Notes under the pieces: generated by a model
Seen by the model: only the letters and a program-made list of their open reading frames with translations
Database searches by the model: none
What the model was told of the DNA's origin: nothing
Position numbers and translations under genes: made by a program
Shown: positions 14,029-25,600 of the stretch, piece after piece
Numbering within the stretch: position 1 is the stretch's first letter
How the letters are laid out: every line of letters starts with the position of its first letter
NCBI RefSeq assembly: GCF_017591435.1
Contig: NC_059283.1
Span: forward strand, 1,084,685 to 1,148,684
Source: Portunus trituberculatus
Taxonomy: Eukaryota > Arthropoda > Malacostraca > Decapoda > Portunidae
Length of the DNA stretch: 64,000 nt
Reading direction: 5' to 3'

Positions 14029-16594
14029 TACATGTCATAAGGAACCAATCAAAAGTGTATTTAAAGCTGCCAAAGTTTACATACAGCCCTACATTTTTTC
14101 CTGTAGGTGAACATCAACTTATGCTCAATTATGTACAGAAAACAAACATGTCGACCAAGAATCAAAAGATGCATTACATGAAGCACTGACTGCATGAGTG
14201 TTTTCCAGAATTTTGACAGCACATACTTCTTTCTGCATTTTTAGTTATTCCTAGAAAAAACCCTGCAATTGGTCAGGACTGTATGGTGCTGTTAATTGGT
14301 ACAGGTTCACCAGCCTGATTTATGACCAAGTGAGAATCATGAAGTTCTTAATATTCTTTACTAGAGTTAAAAATAATCTGTGTATAAATAAAGTAATACT
14401 AATAGTTATCTACATTTCTCCTTGCCCTAATGGGAGTACTTTCCCACATAGGTAACGTTGCTACAGGTTTGCATAAAGTTTTGAATTATAAGAGAATGCA
14501 TTACATAAGATCTGAATCCTTAGATCCTCTGCTTGTCTCGTGTTTCTAGTCTAACAATGACACCAGTCCTTCGTAGCAAACTCAAGAGGATGATTACAAA
14601 GAGAATTACAGTAGATCTCCCAGCACCTCATCCTTTCTTATCAAAGGTTCTTCCCTTTGTATCCTACTACTTGCTATACTGCATGATATATATAATGAAT
14701 TATATTTGCCAACTTCTAATAACCCTTCCCTTCCCAAACATCTACTGCCACTCACTTCCTACATTGCATAACTATTTCAATCCATTAGTGCACTTTTCTC
14801 TGACTTCAGCGTTCTCACATTTACAATAATGGAGTGTGCAACATTACCAGGGCCACATTTTGGTTTGCCAAGAATAAGTATAATTTCATTAATATTTTCA
14901 TCAAAAGTGTTTTCTTTTCAGTATAAATGTGACTGGCATCTGACTAGAAGATTCTTGCTTCATGCAATTTCCTTTTTTATGATATATTAAAAGTTCACCT
15001 TTCAACATGAACAGCTAATCAATTGAATGCCACAGCAAACTATGATCATATTAGACCACATGTACAGAAACAGACTGTAAATTTACTCATGCTTAATTCT
15101 TAATGACAAAAAGTGCTACACATTACAAGCACAGTGCAATTATAACCAAAGAAGATTAAAAGCAAATGATAAAATGGCAAAAATAAGTTACAATTTCTAC
15201 ATATTACAATGTGCCCTGGGGATCAGTTCTCCATCCTGTAGGTTTCACACAATTTCACACTATATCCATCTAAACTACCTCCTATCCTAATGCAGCAGCT
15301 AACAAGAATCCAATCTATTTTTGTGAAGACTTTACTACACACTACACAGACAGGAGGTGACTGCCAAAGGTTACAACCTGTGAGGGGAACCCTGCTGAGT
15401 ATCACTCCATGTAGTGTGGCACAGCGGTGGCTGATAGTCGTGCAACCTGCCTCACTCATTTCCACTGTGTTAAGTGTTTTCCCTCAATGTTAAGTCCTCT
15501 CATCTGCTGAAAATCCATCAAGTGTCAAGTTTTGTAAGGAGATTGTCAGTAGACCTGAGGACTTAGGATTGAGGGAAAACTTCAATTAGTAGAAGTTGAG
15601 AGCAGAAAGTTACTAGACTTCATACCACAACTATACCAAGTTTGGCTTTACTGAGGAGCCTTTGGATAAACATAAAGAAAAGGGAGTCATTTCTACCAAT
15701 ATTAAACAGGTACAGACATCTGCATGAAATATAAGCATTGTACAAAAATATTTCCAAAGTCTGCAATCACTAAGCACAGAAGGAACATTAGGGCTATCCC
15801 TGTCTAAAGACCTTGTCATGTTGCTGTACAAATATTCCCACATGATAACTTAACGGTAAAGAGATTCAGTGTTTTCCTTTCGCTTTTAGCATCAGCTTTG
15901 GTTAATCTAAAGTCTCCATTTTCCTTGACTTTAATCCCATGAGAATATTAAATTTGTATCATGTAAAATTGCACGCTCATTTAATAAATAAATGTCCACT
16001 CAGCACATACATACATCAAACATTCACTATCAAGTGCAGATACTAATAAACAACTATTTCTTTAAGCATTTAAAACACTCTTAAACTCATCCATCAACCC
16101 AAAAAGCAATGAAATCAACAATTGGTGAACAAATAATTGCTTTGTGGTTATGATAGCAACACAAAATTTAAAATGTAACAGGAACTCATACCCACTACAA
16201 GATGCTACGTCCAAAACTTACAACTTCCAAGTGATGGTAACAAGTAAACGAGATATTTCGTAAAAATAATGAAGTTAACAGAACATCAAAGTTGATGAAG
16301 CTGCTTTATGAAAAAATCCACATCTTCATTACCATCAAATTTTATAGAAATCTTTAAAGTGTAGCTCTAAAAAATGTACACAGTCAAGTTAGTCCCAAAA
16401 CTTCAAGAATCAATAGCAAGAAATATAAGAATACATAAATGAAAAACACTGCAGCAATGCTGTAACTAAAATAGTGAGCTTATAAGTAATTGAGATAAGA
16501 ACCTGCACTCATATAGGAATACACTGTTAAAGCTAGGTGTGATATGTGATCTGAAGGGTGATTACAATTTCAATACGGCTGTCAAGATGTTTTG

Positions 16595-16630
<36 letters not shown>
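16595..16630. repeat. A36 homopolymer
   Basis: Thirty-six consecutive A residues. This may be a slipped mononucleotide run or the tail of an unrecognised retroposed sequence. The 5' flank shows no tRNA boxes. Confidence 0.9.
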
Positions 16631-16631
<1 letters not shown>

Positions 16632-19288
16632 CATATTTGTATCTCTATAAATTATAAATGTGTAAATTAAATAAATTTGTTAAACTGCAGACTAACAGTG
16701 CAATTAAAGAATGCTTCCTGTGTTTCATGGAATTTTTAGTAATGTTTAGCTTCGAGATGCTCTATTAACTAACATTCCTGAAATTCTTGCCATTTTTTCT
16801 GATTAGAGTGGAAAATAAAATTAAAAAGTACACAAATTAATGAAAATAAAGAGTTGGTAACATGTTTGCAACACTCAAAATTGCTTTTCACAAAATGGCT
16901 CTTTACGGTCATTTTTCATTTTAGCAAAAAGCTTGACACTACTCTCTAGGTAGTTGCTTTATATCCATCCATCTACCAATACTAATCCTTTGCTCTTGTA
17001 ATGAATCACTCAAGCGGTGTGAGGATCAGCCCACTCAACTCACAGCTGACAGTACTCAAATTTGAATCCTGGTCAAAGCAGAGATATTCCACTTATTTCT
17101 TTTCATACTGTAGTTCTTAATCAGCTGGCAAAGAAAAGCTCAAGGATGCAAGCTGTGGAGTTGTGACATTGTAGCCCAGCAAAAGCATAAAGCTAACAAT
17201 CCTACCCTTCTGTATGTGTGTGTGTGTGGTGCAGCAGGAGTGGAAGACCAACAGCCATATAATTCACCAGTCTTCACCATCACACACTTGAGTTGTGATC
17301 ATCAGTTACTCTGTAACCTTCAACAACATGAATGCTTTGCAGTCCTCAACTACAAGAAATAGCATCACATTTCCTCAAATTATGTACAAGTGTATTCCCA
17401 AATTTAGGGTCTTCTCATCACTTCACATCAACAGATACAATGTAATGAGAAAAGAAGTATAAGTTTAATGTTGAAAATAGCATAAAGAACTGAACATTAA
17501 ATTATATTACACTACAAGATTGTCATAGATTCCTTGTGAGACAAAATTTTTTAACATGGCCAATTCAGTGCATCAATGTCACTTCTGTATGAATGGCTCA
17601 TCATCAATCAGCTTGAAAATGCACATACCCAGCCCAGGTCTGCCGGTGCCAGAACACACCACTTCACTACTTATGGTGCCATCAAGTCTTTGAGTGAGTG
17701 CAATGATGAGTGTATGCAAAAAATAAAAACAACCTATATGATTATCAACCCAACATCATAAAAAATCCTTCAGTACAAATAAAATAACAGCCATTTCTTA
17801 AGAAAGTGCTGATAAAAGCTCCTGACATTTAACTGATGAAGGAGAATCTAGTCATGGACAGCCAGTGGGCAAATTAAACTTTCTAGTAATTACAGGTAAG
17901 TGTTGAGCAAAAATAATAGAAATACAAAATACTTTCAACCAATGGACACATGCATGCAAGAGTTACTTTGTAATCCCAATATGTTACTACAGGGCCTAAG
18001 TTAAACCTGTGGTGGTCTGCTGCAGGCACTGTGACTTATGTCATTTACAGACTTCTAAAAAGCATTTCTTAGGATTCTTGTGGTAACAACATAAAAGAAA
18101 TTTTGAAACATGTTAAGTGTATGCAACAGACAAATTGTAAATATTACACTACATGTGAGGACTATAATACAACTCGGCCCCATATATGAAAGTAGTACAT
18201 AAATTTGTAGAAATATCACATTTGATCCAAACAGGATCATACTTCATTACTTCAGTGCAAAGTCTTCTTGTCTCTAATCCACTTGCTATTGTGATGAATA
18301 CTAATGTCAGAGAATATTTGTGACAGTCAATCTCTCAAAACAATTTTTGGTATAATAAGATCTGTTCAAAGAAGTATCCAACCTTACTTCTTCCTCAGAA
18401 ATCATCTGAAGCTGAGAGGTGAGGCCAGTGCCAGGCGGTGATAGACCTTACTGAGCATCACTTTGTAGGTTTGCCAAGTGATTTACTTGCTGCCATGCTG
18501 CCAATATGTGTGGCTGTGCAACACAAGGTTATCATTCCATCTTCAACTAACATGCCATGGCAGCAAACTGAGCATTGATGCTTACTGCATCAAGTTTTCC
18601 AAAATAGGTAGTTTAAAAGGTTTTAGGATAGCTGAACTTAGGCTTAAAGTGACCAACCTCTTGTCAGCCACCAGCAAGCTGACATCCATATGTCATTGAT
18701 CAAGTGTGTAATTTGAATATGGAAGACCATCTGAGAACTTCTTAATGACACTAGGATGATTCTATACATGTTATTTTGACAGAGTGGCTGCAAAATTTGT
18801 ATGCAAGCTCCTTTCATGTGAACAATAGTGGCTCTGCACTGATGTGTAGGATGTGCCTCAGTGTGACAGTGGTCCTGACTTCCTTGAAACCATGACCAAC
18901 AAGGAAGAGTCTTGGGTACAGTACAGTACATAGATATGACTCCACAAATTTCAAAATATGCCAGTAATGACATGACAGCTGAGCTGAGAGTGTGGAGTCA
19001 CAAGGAGTCTAGTTTGAAAGAGATCAGAAATGAAACCCGAAAGCTTAATTTTTCAGATACTTTTTGAACAGACCTTGTATATCCAAGCCAGCATCTGTTA
19101 TGGTATACAATATAACCTACACCAGCCAAGCTTAACAACTAAAGTCATGGCAGCAAAGTAGTAACACCTTCTAAACTAAATTCCATGAGCACTTTTCATA
19201 TAGGCAAAACACATCAGGTCAAGCAGACCTTCAATGATGTCATGAAAGAAGACTAAAAACATGAAACAACCCTAGCGGAAACGTTATA

Positions 19289-20695
19289 TTAATCACTCTC
19301 TTCCTTATGATCCTTTGAAATATTTTGGTTCAACTGATCATTTTCATATTCCACAAAGTCATCAAATAAGCTTGGCCAGGCTTCTGTGTCATCATATGAG
19401 CTGAGGTCATCTCCAACGGCCTCAGTGAAATTTAGAAACATGTTCCAAGTGTCTCTGGGAATACCGCGAATGTGTGGGTGTCTTTCGAGGAACGTCAACC
19501 ACCTCTTCAACACACTAGGCTCACGCTGAGAAAACACAAGCTTCCACAACAACAGTGCCATTTCGGACGGTAGGATTCGTTGCCCAGAGTCTGCATCCAG
19601 GCCAAATTTAAATGTGAATCTATAGAGGTCTTTAAATTTTTCTGGGTCCTGGACCTCAATAAGCATTTCTGAGAATTTGGACTGTATACCTTTAATGGAG
19701 TCCACTTTTAGAGCTTTGCATCCAGATACAAATTCTCTTCTACTAAATCTACACATTGTTTCAGCTCCAAATTTCCAAGCAAGAACTAAGACCTTGAACT
19801 CCTCAGGTCTAACATCAAGATCTCTACAGAGGTTTTCAATACCTTCTGATAAGATATAATCACAATGCTGATCTTTATACACTTCAAACAAGTTGCTAAT
19901 TTTAGCTTCAGAGTAATCCTTGGATGATAATCTTCTCACTTCATTGCTTGCTGACTTGGCCAGTGGTGGGATTCTAGAGTAAAATGAACGTTTCTCTGAG
20001 GCACTGATTATAATAGAATTCTTTCCACTGCCATTACTCTGTGCATCAGGTGGAGGCACAGGGGAGCGCCCCTCCACGCCATTCAGACTGCTGCCGCTCT
20101 CGCTTACTTCTGTGTGTGAATGAGGAGAGGTCACCAACATAATCTTTAACATCATGTTAGAGGAATTTCAACTCCTTGAAAAGGAAAACTACAAATATGA
20201 TAAATGTCAATGAAAAATTGAAAAAGCCAACTATTACTACTGATACTACAATTATTGCCACTAAATATCACAATTGTTAATGTCTGTGAATACTTTGATG
20301 GTGCAAAGGACATCTAACAAAGAATTATAGGTATTTATCATCAACAAAGTTAGCTGTGCCATGTCTAAACTCCTGCGGTGTAGCACAGTGGTCCACAAGG
20401 CTATCTCTTTCCCTGAGGGGCTGACTGGGGTAAGAGTGGGAATGATCCATTTATAAGGATATGCTGCCTTGTTTGGAACACCCAGTGTGGGATTGACAGC
20501 CTGTTATATACATACATATATACAGATCAACAATGATAGACACAAACCTGTTAGGAGTGTGAAAGATTACATACCTCTGGTTCGCTCGTGTTCGTGGCGA
20601 AGTGGAGGGGGAGGCTGCTGCAGTGAGGTCTGGTGTGAGAGGTTCTGCTGGTGGGCGGGAGGAGGGACCTTGAGACACGACAGGCACTTCCCCAT
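19289..20695 (-). CDS. DCUN1D3: DCN1-like protein 3 (cullin neddylation co-E3), complete, 2 coding exons
   Basis: Coding exons on the minus strand are 20695-20575 and 20109-19289, joined in phase 1 (donor GAG|GTATGT, acceptor CACACAG|AA). The product is 313 aa; human DCUN1D3 is 304. Residues 1-9 read MGKCLSCLK: Gly2 is a myristoylation site and Cys4/Cys7 are palmitoylation candidates, paralleling the acylated MGQC start of DCUN1D3. A Pro/Gln- and Ser-rich linker follows to about residue 106. The DCUN1 (PONY) domain spans about 107-296, with VLAWKFGAETMCRFSRREF, FKDLYRFTFKFGLD, ALLLWKLVF, RDTWNMFLNFTE and EAWPSLFDDFVEY. These proteins bind cullins and the N-acetylated NEDD8 E2 to promote neddylation; the acylated paralogue acts at the plasma membrane (family knowledge). 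The frame at 19289-20155 has its own Met upstream of the acceptor (20155), but the upstream exon explains the family N-terminus better. Confidence 0.95.
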
Positions 20696-20736
20696 TGGTC
20701 CCGCTGCCCGCCACACCTGTCCCACTGGGCAGGCAC
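20575..20736 (-). other. DCUN1D3: DCUN1D3 first coding exon with 41-nt 5' UTR
   Basis: An acceptor (TGTGTGTGTGTGCAG) sits at 20737-20738. The exon then carries 41 bases of leader, an ATG at 20695-20693 and 40 codons ending at 20575. The pyrimidine/GT tract of the acceptor is a short (GT)n repeat. The downstream codon phase fits exon 2 exactly. Confidence 0.75.
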
Positions 20737-20772
20737 CTGCACACACACACAATAATGACTCACTGGAGAAGC

Positions 20773-20774
<2 letters not shown>

Positions 20775-20866
<92 letters not shown>
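20775..20866. repeat. (AG)n microsatellite just upstream of a DCUN1D3 acceptor
   Basis: About 46 uninterrupted AG units. On the transcribed minus strand this is (CT)n, ending about 37 bases before the acceptor at 20737, so it may add to the pyrimidine-rich region of that intron. Confidence 0.97.
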
Positions 20867-20870
<4 letters not shown>

Positions 20871-21359
20871 CTAAAAGCTACAAATTTATGTATATATATG
20901 GTCTCTGCCAATCTTTCTTTTACATAATAATAATAACTCGATGTAATTTTTATAGGTAGGAATCATGCTCTTTCTAGTGAGAATGAGGCAGTCTATATCA
21001 TCCAAGGGTGAAAACATGACCTACCACTAAATACAGTACAAGATGTTAGTCAAATCGAACCATTAAACTAACCACTACCAACCAAGAGCTGAGCATACTA
21101 ATAGGCCGCTATCTTATCTACATTTTCAGTCTTGCGTTGCTGTAACACTTAGCAGGATGAGGGGGTTAAAATTTTCCTAAATCCTCAAGAAGTGAGTCAA
21201 ATCTTTCCTAAATCCTCAGCCTTTCTGTTCCTCCTAGATCACACAGTAGCAAGAAGTGTCAGGATGGCCATGAGGTGTTCCAGACAGAATTCAGGCTTAA
21301 TTAACAGACAGAGTGCTTTATTACAGGTGAATAACAGAACAAAGTACACAATTCAACTC

Positions 21360-21485
21360 AGGCAAGACATGGAACTGATGTACAAACTGGCGACTGAGTG
21401 GGCCTTTTTATCTTTATCCTTTTGTTGTTCTTGACCACTTATCCCCTCAAAAAATAAAATAAAATAAATTAAAATAAATAAAAAG
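21360..21485 (+). mobile_element. LINE 3' tail fragment
   Basis: AACTGGCGACTGAGTGGGCC, TTTTTATC, GTTGTTCTTGACCACTTATC and an A-rich (AAAATAAAATAA) tail match the other two copies in order. It lies downstream of a 180-base unique segment I could not identify. Confidence 0.5.
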
Positions 21486-22048
21486 AAAAGTGCTCACAAT
21501 TCCTGAATCTGAGTGTGTAGGTACAAATGTGAAAGTACCTGGTGAAGATTCAATACACCTGCTTTCCTTGTGTTTACCGGAGTTATTTGAAGTCTAACAT
21601 CTCTCCCCTCTCCACACACTACACTGGCCACCCCGCGAAGCTCATCCACTCCTCCCCATGACAGGTTGGAGCTTGTGGAGTGAGATGTGAAGGTGACTGC
21701 TTGTGAATGAAAGGATGTGAATGATATGCCCAGTAAAGATTTCTCGTGAGGAAAAACGGTCAATAAAAAAAGTGACATGAATTTGATAAGATTTGTTGAT
21801 ATTTGATAACCTACTGAAGTCTTGGGTGAGATAAAGTAAGAGAAAACAAATACGTGGAGCCTCAAAACCAGCAGTGACCTGGACACAGATTACATGGCTT
21901 ACTGATTACATGGGGGTCAGGTCAGGGAATACAAGTAACAATGAGCCAGGTCAGGGAAGGTGAAATTAAGGCAGCATAGGTTAGGTTAGTGTCAGGGCGA
22001 GGAGGTAAAGTTAGAAGTGTGTTAGAAGTACCTTTGATCGCCACTCAC

Positions 22049-22110
22049 CTTCCTTGCTTCCTCAGCGAACGTCCAAGTCTTCCCTCAGCCCCCTCAGCCC
22101 CATCACCTCA
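22049..22110 (-). promoter_or_regulatory. Possible DCUN1D3 5' non-coding exon and promoter area
   Basis: A strong donor, AAG|GTGAGT, lies on the minus strand with its last exon base at 22049. It is preceded by a moderately GC-rich stretch reaching about 22340, with GCGCCAT near 22335. It could splice to the acceptor at 20737. The transcription start is not visible and the upper bound given is arbitrary. Confidence 0.35.
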
Positions 22111-22482
22111 TCTGGGAATCATGGTCCTGGATCCATGGTTTCACACGCACATATTGCACTGCATCGATATATCTCTCTTCAAAGTCCAGCACAGGAACAA
22201 CACAGTGCTCACAGGCTAAATAAATGCAGGAGGGGTTTCCAAGACCATCATGAGTCGTGGGGCTCAGGTAGAGGCTGCGATTCCCTTCCCTGAGTAACAC
22301 CACGGTGTGTGTCGCCTATACACGCCAACACCCGCGCCATTTGAACACTTTTTCCTTTGATTGAACGATTTTATTATTATTATTTACTCTATTGGTGTAC
22401 ATTTAACATGAGGCTCAAAACTATGCGGTATTATCTATCTATGTTTGTTTTATTCATATGCTACATCACCACGATTTGTCTT

Positions 22483-22696
22483 TTAACCCATTCAGTACTG
22501 GGACACATTTTTACCTTGAGATTTGTGTTCGATTAGACCATTTTATTGACATGAGGAAGGGTCTATGGAGGTCATAAGATTAATGGCCACAGTTTGTACT
22601 ATTTCAACCCCCAACATGAGTTTCTGAAGCTGTATTAAATTACCAAATAGTAACCAGAATGAATATGAAAACGCGTCATGGTACTGAAGGAGTTAA
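22483..22696 (+). mobile_element. TTAA-MITE copy (full length, 214 bp)
   Basis: Bounded by TTAA at 22483-22486 and 22693-22696. The left end is CCCATTCAGTACTGGGACAC. The right end, reverse complemented, is CTCCTTCAGTACCATGAC, giving imperfect terminal inverted repeats. No coding capacity. TTAA duplication with CCY-type ends is characteristic of piggyBac-mobilised elements (family knowledge). Confidence 0.85.
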
Positions 22697-25139
22697 TATG
22701 TTTCCAGAATATTTTCTTTGAGTGAATAAATTTGAAGATTATTATTCATTTTCCTTCCTCTGTTTCCCGTAGGCTGACCATCAAATTCTTCTCCCCTGAA
22801 CTGGGGTACGTGTATCCAGGCAATGCATTTTCATGGGAGGAAATGAGATGGTGAGACACAAATTTCCTTGATCAGTTTCTTTATGTACGATAAACGACAT
22901 TTTCTAATAATTTCTACTCGTATGCATTCACATAAAAACACGACTACAAGACAAGGAGAATCCTATGTGTACTGATTTTGTTTTCTCTCGGATATTTGAC
23001 GTGCCAACACCAATAAAAGCAAATTTGTTTTACTTCATGATTGGCTCAGGAAGAAAAGGCTCCAGTCATGTAAATTTTCTTTAGTATTCCCTCTTGTGCC
23101 ATTTTCCTTTCTCACATGAAACATATTCTTACGGTAATCTGCATACCACATTTCCCACAAGAATAACATTGATTTGCGTTCGTTTCGTCAACCTACTCGT
23201 TCTGTGTTATGTGTATGAGACAATGATACTGTGGGTCAGGGCTGGGAATATTTCAGACGGACCCTTTTAACTTCTTCAATACTGGGACACATTTTTACCT
23301 TGAAATTTGTGCACGATTAAACCATTTTATTGGGATTAGGAAGGGTCTATGGTGGTCAGAAGATTAATGGCTAGAGTCTTCACTATTTCAACCCCCCACA
23401 TAAGTTTCTGAAGGTGTATAAAATCACCAAATAGTAAGCAAAATCAATATGGAAGCGTGGCATGGTACTGAAGGAGTTAACTGTCCCTGTAGACTTAACA
23501 CATAGGCTCCCGAGATCAATTAATTCCCTCAGTAAAGCTAAAGACATAAGTATCCAGTGTACATTATACTCACCAATATTACAATAAGAGTCGCTGTACT
23601 TGGACGCATCAACAGACGAAGACCATTTGATTCATGGTGAGAGGAACACCTGGGCGAGTATTCTGTTGCAGGTGTTGGGTTAAATAGCGTTACAAGAACA
23701 CTTCCCATTGTACCGTCCTGTTTGTTTGTCTGGCCTTGCTTGGTTTTAATCCTTTTCTTTCCTCTTGTCGCATCTTCTATAAGTGCATCGGCACCAGTAT
23801 TGTTATTCGTTACGCGTTTCCGATGACGGCCTCTGCGCTTGAATATATCGGTCTGACTGACTGACTGACTGGCGAGTGACAAAATTCTTCGGTATATGGC
23901 CTATATTGCGTAACCTTTTGTGAGTTCTTCAGAAATTGCCTTTGCGGAGTGGGAATTATTTTTTTCCTGATCTTTTTTGCGCTCTATGCCATTCTGCTTA
24001 TCTCATTCATTGACACACACACAAAGAAAAAAAATGCACTCTAACTAACCGACAAACTTACTAATTCACAAACTAGCAAACTCACTCACTTACTAACTGA
24101 CTGAAGGACTGAATAACTAACTGAATACATGGATAGATCAACCAGTCATATCGCAGTCCACTCACAAGAGCTACGCACCACACAACCTCACCTCAAACCA
24201 AGGAAGACTTCAAACAGTCCTCACGGTGACGTCACAACAGCGCGCCAAACAAATCAAAGACACCTGCTCCGCCTCACCACTAATTACTACAGGTACTCAC
24301 CACGCCATGCCCTCGCAGCGCCACCGTCCTCTTGGCATCAACACGCCACTCGTACACAGCACAGTGCCACGCGAAAAAGGGTGATTTACAATAGTGCCTG
24401 CCCAGTTTCACACCTGCCCAGTCTCACACAACACACCCTCCCCGTCCCGTGGTAGTAAGGTGACTGAGGTGAGGTGAACCATATTTAAATGTTTATGTCA
24501 CGTATTGCCTTTTAAAACACCAACATCTCGCCATCTTTTGAGAAAGTTACCTAAAACAAGAGGGTTAATAACTTCAATTTTATGTTAATCACTAGTAACT
24601 TAAAATAATTCTATAGGTTTACATGATTTTAGGTGCAACATAAATTTGAGGCATAAAGTGAAGGAACCTCATGACGTCATAACAACGGAATACGCACCGC
24701 CCATGAATATCACCGTACTTAATTCTCCCTCTGGTATCTCTGCTTTACAAAATATTACCTTGAAGAAAAAAAGGGGAAAAACTCATGATAGAAAGAAAAT
24801 GATGAAAAAAACACCAATTAAGATACGTACGATGCTATTGTCTAATTCCTAGCAAGTTACCATTCCCTCACCAGAGAGGCACTGAGTCGTCTGCTAATGA
24901 AACGGATTGTGGTAACGTTTGTGTAGCAACGCCAAGTCTTCCTGCTAGTCTTAGAATACCTAATGTTGTCCTAAATGCCTTTTAAATACCCTATCCTGGC
25001 TTTAAAACATCCGGTGCTACCTTAAAATGATAATGGTTGTCTTAAAACGCTTGGTATTAGCCTAAATAGTCCCAAAATGATGCTACTCGTAAATGTCCTC
25101 AGTGTTACTCTTATGTCGCCAGTAAAGCACCTATTGCTA
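22697..25139. other. Intergenic, no gene seen
   Basis: Apart from the MITE at 23267-23480 and a short (CTGA)n at 23857-23872 I see no exon-like sequence. Open frames near 23538-23882 and 24129-24455 lack domains and codon structure. Confidence 0.6.
23267..23480 (+). mobile_element. TTAA-MITE copy (full length, 214 bp)
   Basis: Same family, orientation and length as the copy at 22483, with TTAA at both ends (23267-23270, 23477-23480). It diverges by scattered substitutions across the body. Confidence 0.85.
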
Positions 25140-25600
25140 GCTTTAGACAGTGCTTCTCAATCTGGAGGCCACGGCAAGAATTTACGGGAGCCATGGTGAA
25201 CTGTTGCAAATCATACATCTCTCATTAATTTTGGAAATCTGAAAATTCTGTCCTGGCAGAAAATTTTCATCTTTTAATAGATTAATTTGCTAAAAATATA
25301 AACTTGATTACACAATACTGTTACCTGTGCATGTGTACGTGTGAACATATGTGCGAAAATGAAATTATTTGTACAATGTCGGGGTGAGATTTGGGAGATA
25401 GAGAATGGGAGCCACACGATTCTTAAGAATTCATGAAAGGGGGAATGGAGACAAAAAGGCTGAGAACTACTGCCTTAAGATATCCGAATATAGCCAAGAT
25501 ATCTAACACTCTACCATATCACCTTACAAATGCACTGGTTACTCAAATATCCCTTAAATACCCAACACTACTTTTATAATCTCAGAAAATCTAAATTCCA
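24930..25600. repeat. Degenerate short-period repeat split by the hAT MITE
   Basis: Phrases of the form CTTAAAAYRCYTGGTRTTR recur loosely at roughly 25-30 base spacing on both sides of the MITE. The array is badly decayed and its period uncertain. Confidence 0.35.
25148..25472. mobile_element. hAT-like MITE (325 bp) with 8-bp target duplication
   Basis: The left end is CAGTGCTTCTCAATCT. The reverse complement of the right end is CAGTAGTTCTCAGCCT, the typical hAT terminal repeat form. The flanking octamers are GCTTTAGA (25140-25147) and CCTTAAGA (25473-25480), matching at 6 of 8 positions with T2 and A7 conserved as in hAT duplications. No coding capacity. Confidence 0.75.

Larger units (their letters stand above)
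10855..19288. other. AT-rich exon-free stretch between two convergent genes
   Basis: About 8.4 kb between the TVP23 stop (+) and the DCUN1D3 stop (-). No open frame here has recognisable domains, sensible splice sites or coding composition. It is far poorer in microsatellites than the right half of the window: (GT)n at 13884-13938 and 14006-14028, and a 36-A run at 16595-16630. It could hold very long 3' UTRs of one or both genes. I did not find a clear AATAAA for the minus-strand gene. Confidence 0.7.

Noticed and set aside
20376..20400. TAGCACAGTGG as a tRNA A box
   Set aside because: No B box at the expected distance.
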